Below are positions 22,708 through 23,104 of a stretch of 23,104 nt of DNA, piece after piece (position 1 is the stretch's first letter; every line of letters begins with the position of its first letter). Source of the stretch: DASXMX01 sp036794395 (lineage in GTDB: Bacteria > Planctomycetota > Phycisphaerae > Tepidisphaerales > Tepidisphaeraceae); contig DAIRGS010000096.1 of the NCBI GenBank assembly GCA_036794395.1, positions 1 to 23,104 of the forward strand, read 5' to 3'. The position numbers were made by a program, and so were the translations under genes. The notes beneath the pieces are model-generated. The model was not told the origin of the DNA and made no database searches. It worked only from the letters and a program-made list of their open reading frames with translations.

Positions 22708-23104
22708 ATGAGCTCGGAATGGCGTCCAGACGACTCGTTGAGCGTGCGCAACAAGAAGGGTGAGCTGGCAGGGGCGCGCAGGGTCAAAGCCGCCCTCAGG
22801 AAAAACAAGATCAGCCTCGGAAGGCGCGTCATCACGTCACGCGACCCGGGTATCGCCGCTGTCACGCGCACACTGAAGCGGAGCGGAATGCCACGGGGAG
22901 TGCAGTCGTACCAGATGCCGATCGTGATTGGTCGCGGCTTGCTTTCTTTCATCACCACCCTGGACCCGGGCACGATTGTTCCAGAGCATTCACATGCGTT
23001 CGCTGTACTTCGAGTCGTGATCGAGGGCGAACTCATATTTGAGCGCAAAACCCTAAAGCCGGGAGACTGGATGTACGTTCCGGCACGGACGACCTATTCC
23101 ATAC
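22708..23104 (+). CDS. Cupin-domain protein, 3' end outside the window
   Basis: At least 132 residues are encoded before the window ends. GGAGG lies 7 bases before the ATG, a strong start. The first 75 residues are basic and unrecognised (RRVKAALRKNKISLGRRVIT). From about residue 78 a cupin barrel begins: LDPGTIVPEHSHAFAV supplies metal-binding H94 and H96, followed by RVVIEGELIFERKTLKPGDW and VPARTTYSI, the start of the second cupin motif. The remaining metal-binding His would lie just beyond the edge. It could be a small-molecule sensor or a dioxygenase/isomerase-like enzyme; the visible part cannot decide. It follows a LuxR-type HTH gene by 76 bases. Confidence 0.75.
   Translation, partial: MSSEWRPDDSLSVRNKKGELAGARRVKAALRKNKISLGRRVITSRDPGIAAVTRTLKRSGMPRGVQSYQMPIVIGRGLLSFITTLDPGTIVPEHSHAFAVLRVVIEGELIFERKTLKPGDWMYVPARTTYSI

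Overview
The window is GC-rich, Gram-negative chromosomal DNA with a planctomycete flavour. Supporting signs are Thr/Pro/Gln/Ser-rich tails after signal peptides (a PASQPSTQPAA-type stretch in the outer-membrane factor lipoprotein), two OprP/OprO-type porins carrying N-terminal coiled coils, and a MamK-like actin with no magnetosome genes around it. I would guess Planctomycetota, perhaps Phycisphaerae-like. This is inference from gene style; no marker gene or rRNA is present.

Layout. Positions 1-1390 are decayed DNA: a glycosyltransferase 5' fragment breaks off at two short tandem duplications and is followed by a frameshifted Rhs/YD-repeat remnant. Positions 1391-6517 lie on the minus strand. 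Read in transcription order they encode a response regulator with a Fis-type HTH, a membrane histidine kinase, an unrecognised two-TM protein, a CheY-like single-domain regulator, a Porin_O_P porin and a small HTH protein. A divergent intergenic region with a perfect palindrome separates these from a plus-strand tripartite RND efflux operon (permease, periplasmic adaptor, outer-membrane factor; 6756-12916). A second Porin_O_P porin follows (13179-14645), preceded by what looks like a Pho box correctly placed before a -10 element. Next come two small genes, one of them with a promoter that predicts a leaderless mRNA.

Positions 15661-18201 hold a divergent nucleotide-sugar pair: a DegT/DnrJ aminotransferase and a UDP-glucuronate-4-epimerase-like SDR. 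After an orphan ribbon-helix-helix protein comes the most interesting pair. One gene encodes a soluble protein of unknown function (18866-19717) whose N-terminus resembles the small N-terminal domain seen in GspF/PilC-type proteins. The other encodes a clear bacterial actin of the MamK family (19984-21096), closed by a strong intrinsic terminator. No other magnetosome gene is visible, so this is best read as a non-magnetosome MamK-like filament with a candidate partner.

The right end (21170-23104) holds a GNAT acetyltransferase with a short AT-rich in-frame insertion, a 91-residue LuxR-type HTH protein and the start of a cupin protein that runs off the window. Several low-complexity tracts lie between these genes (CATTTTC heptamers, a C11 run, a purine-rich GAAGGGAC array).

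How the genes work together: the left and centre form an envelope-transport and sensing block (phosphate/anion porins, efflux, two-component control). The right centre combines surface-sugar synthesis with a putative cytoskeletal module.
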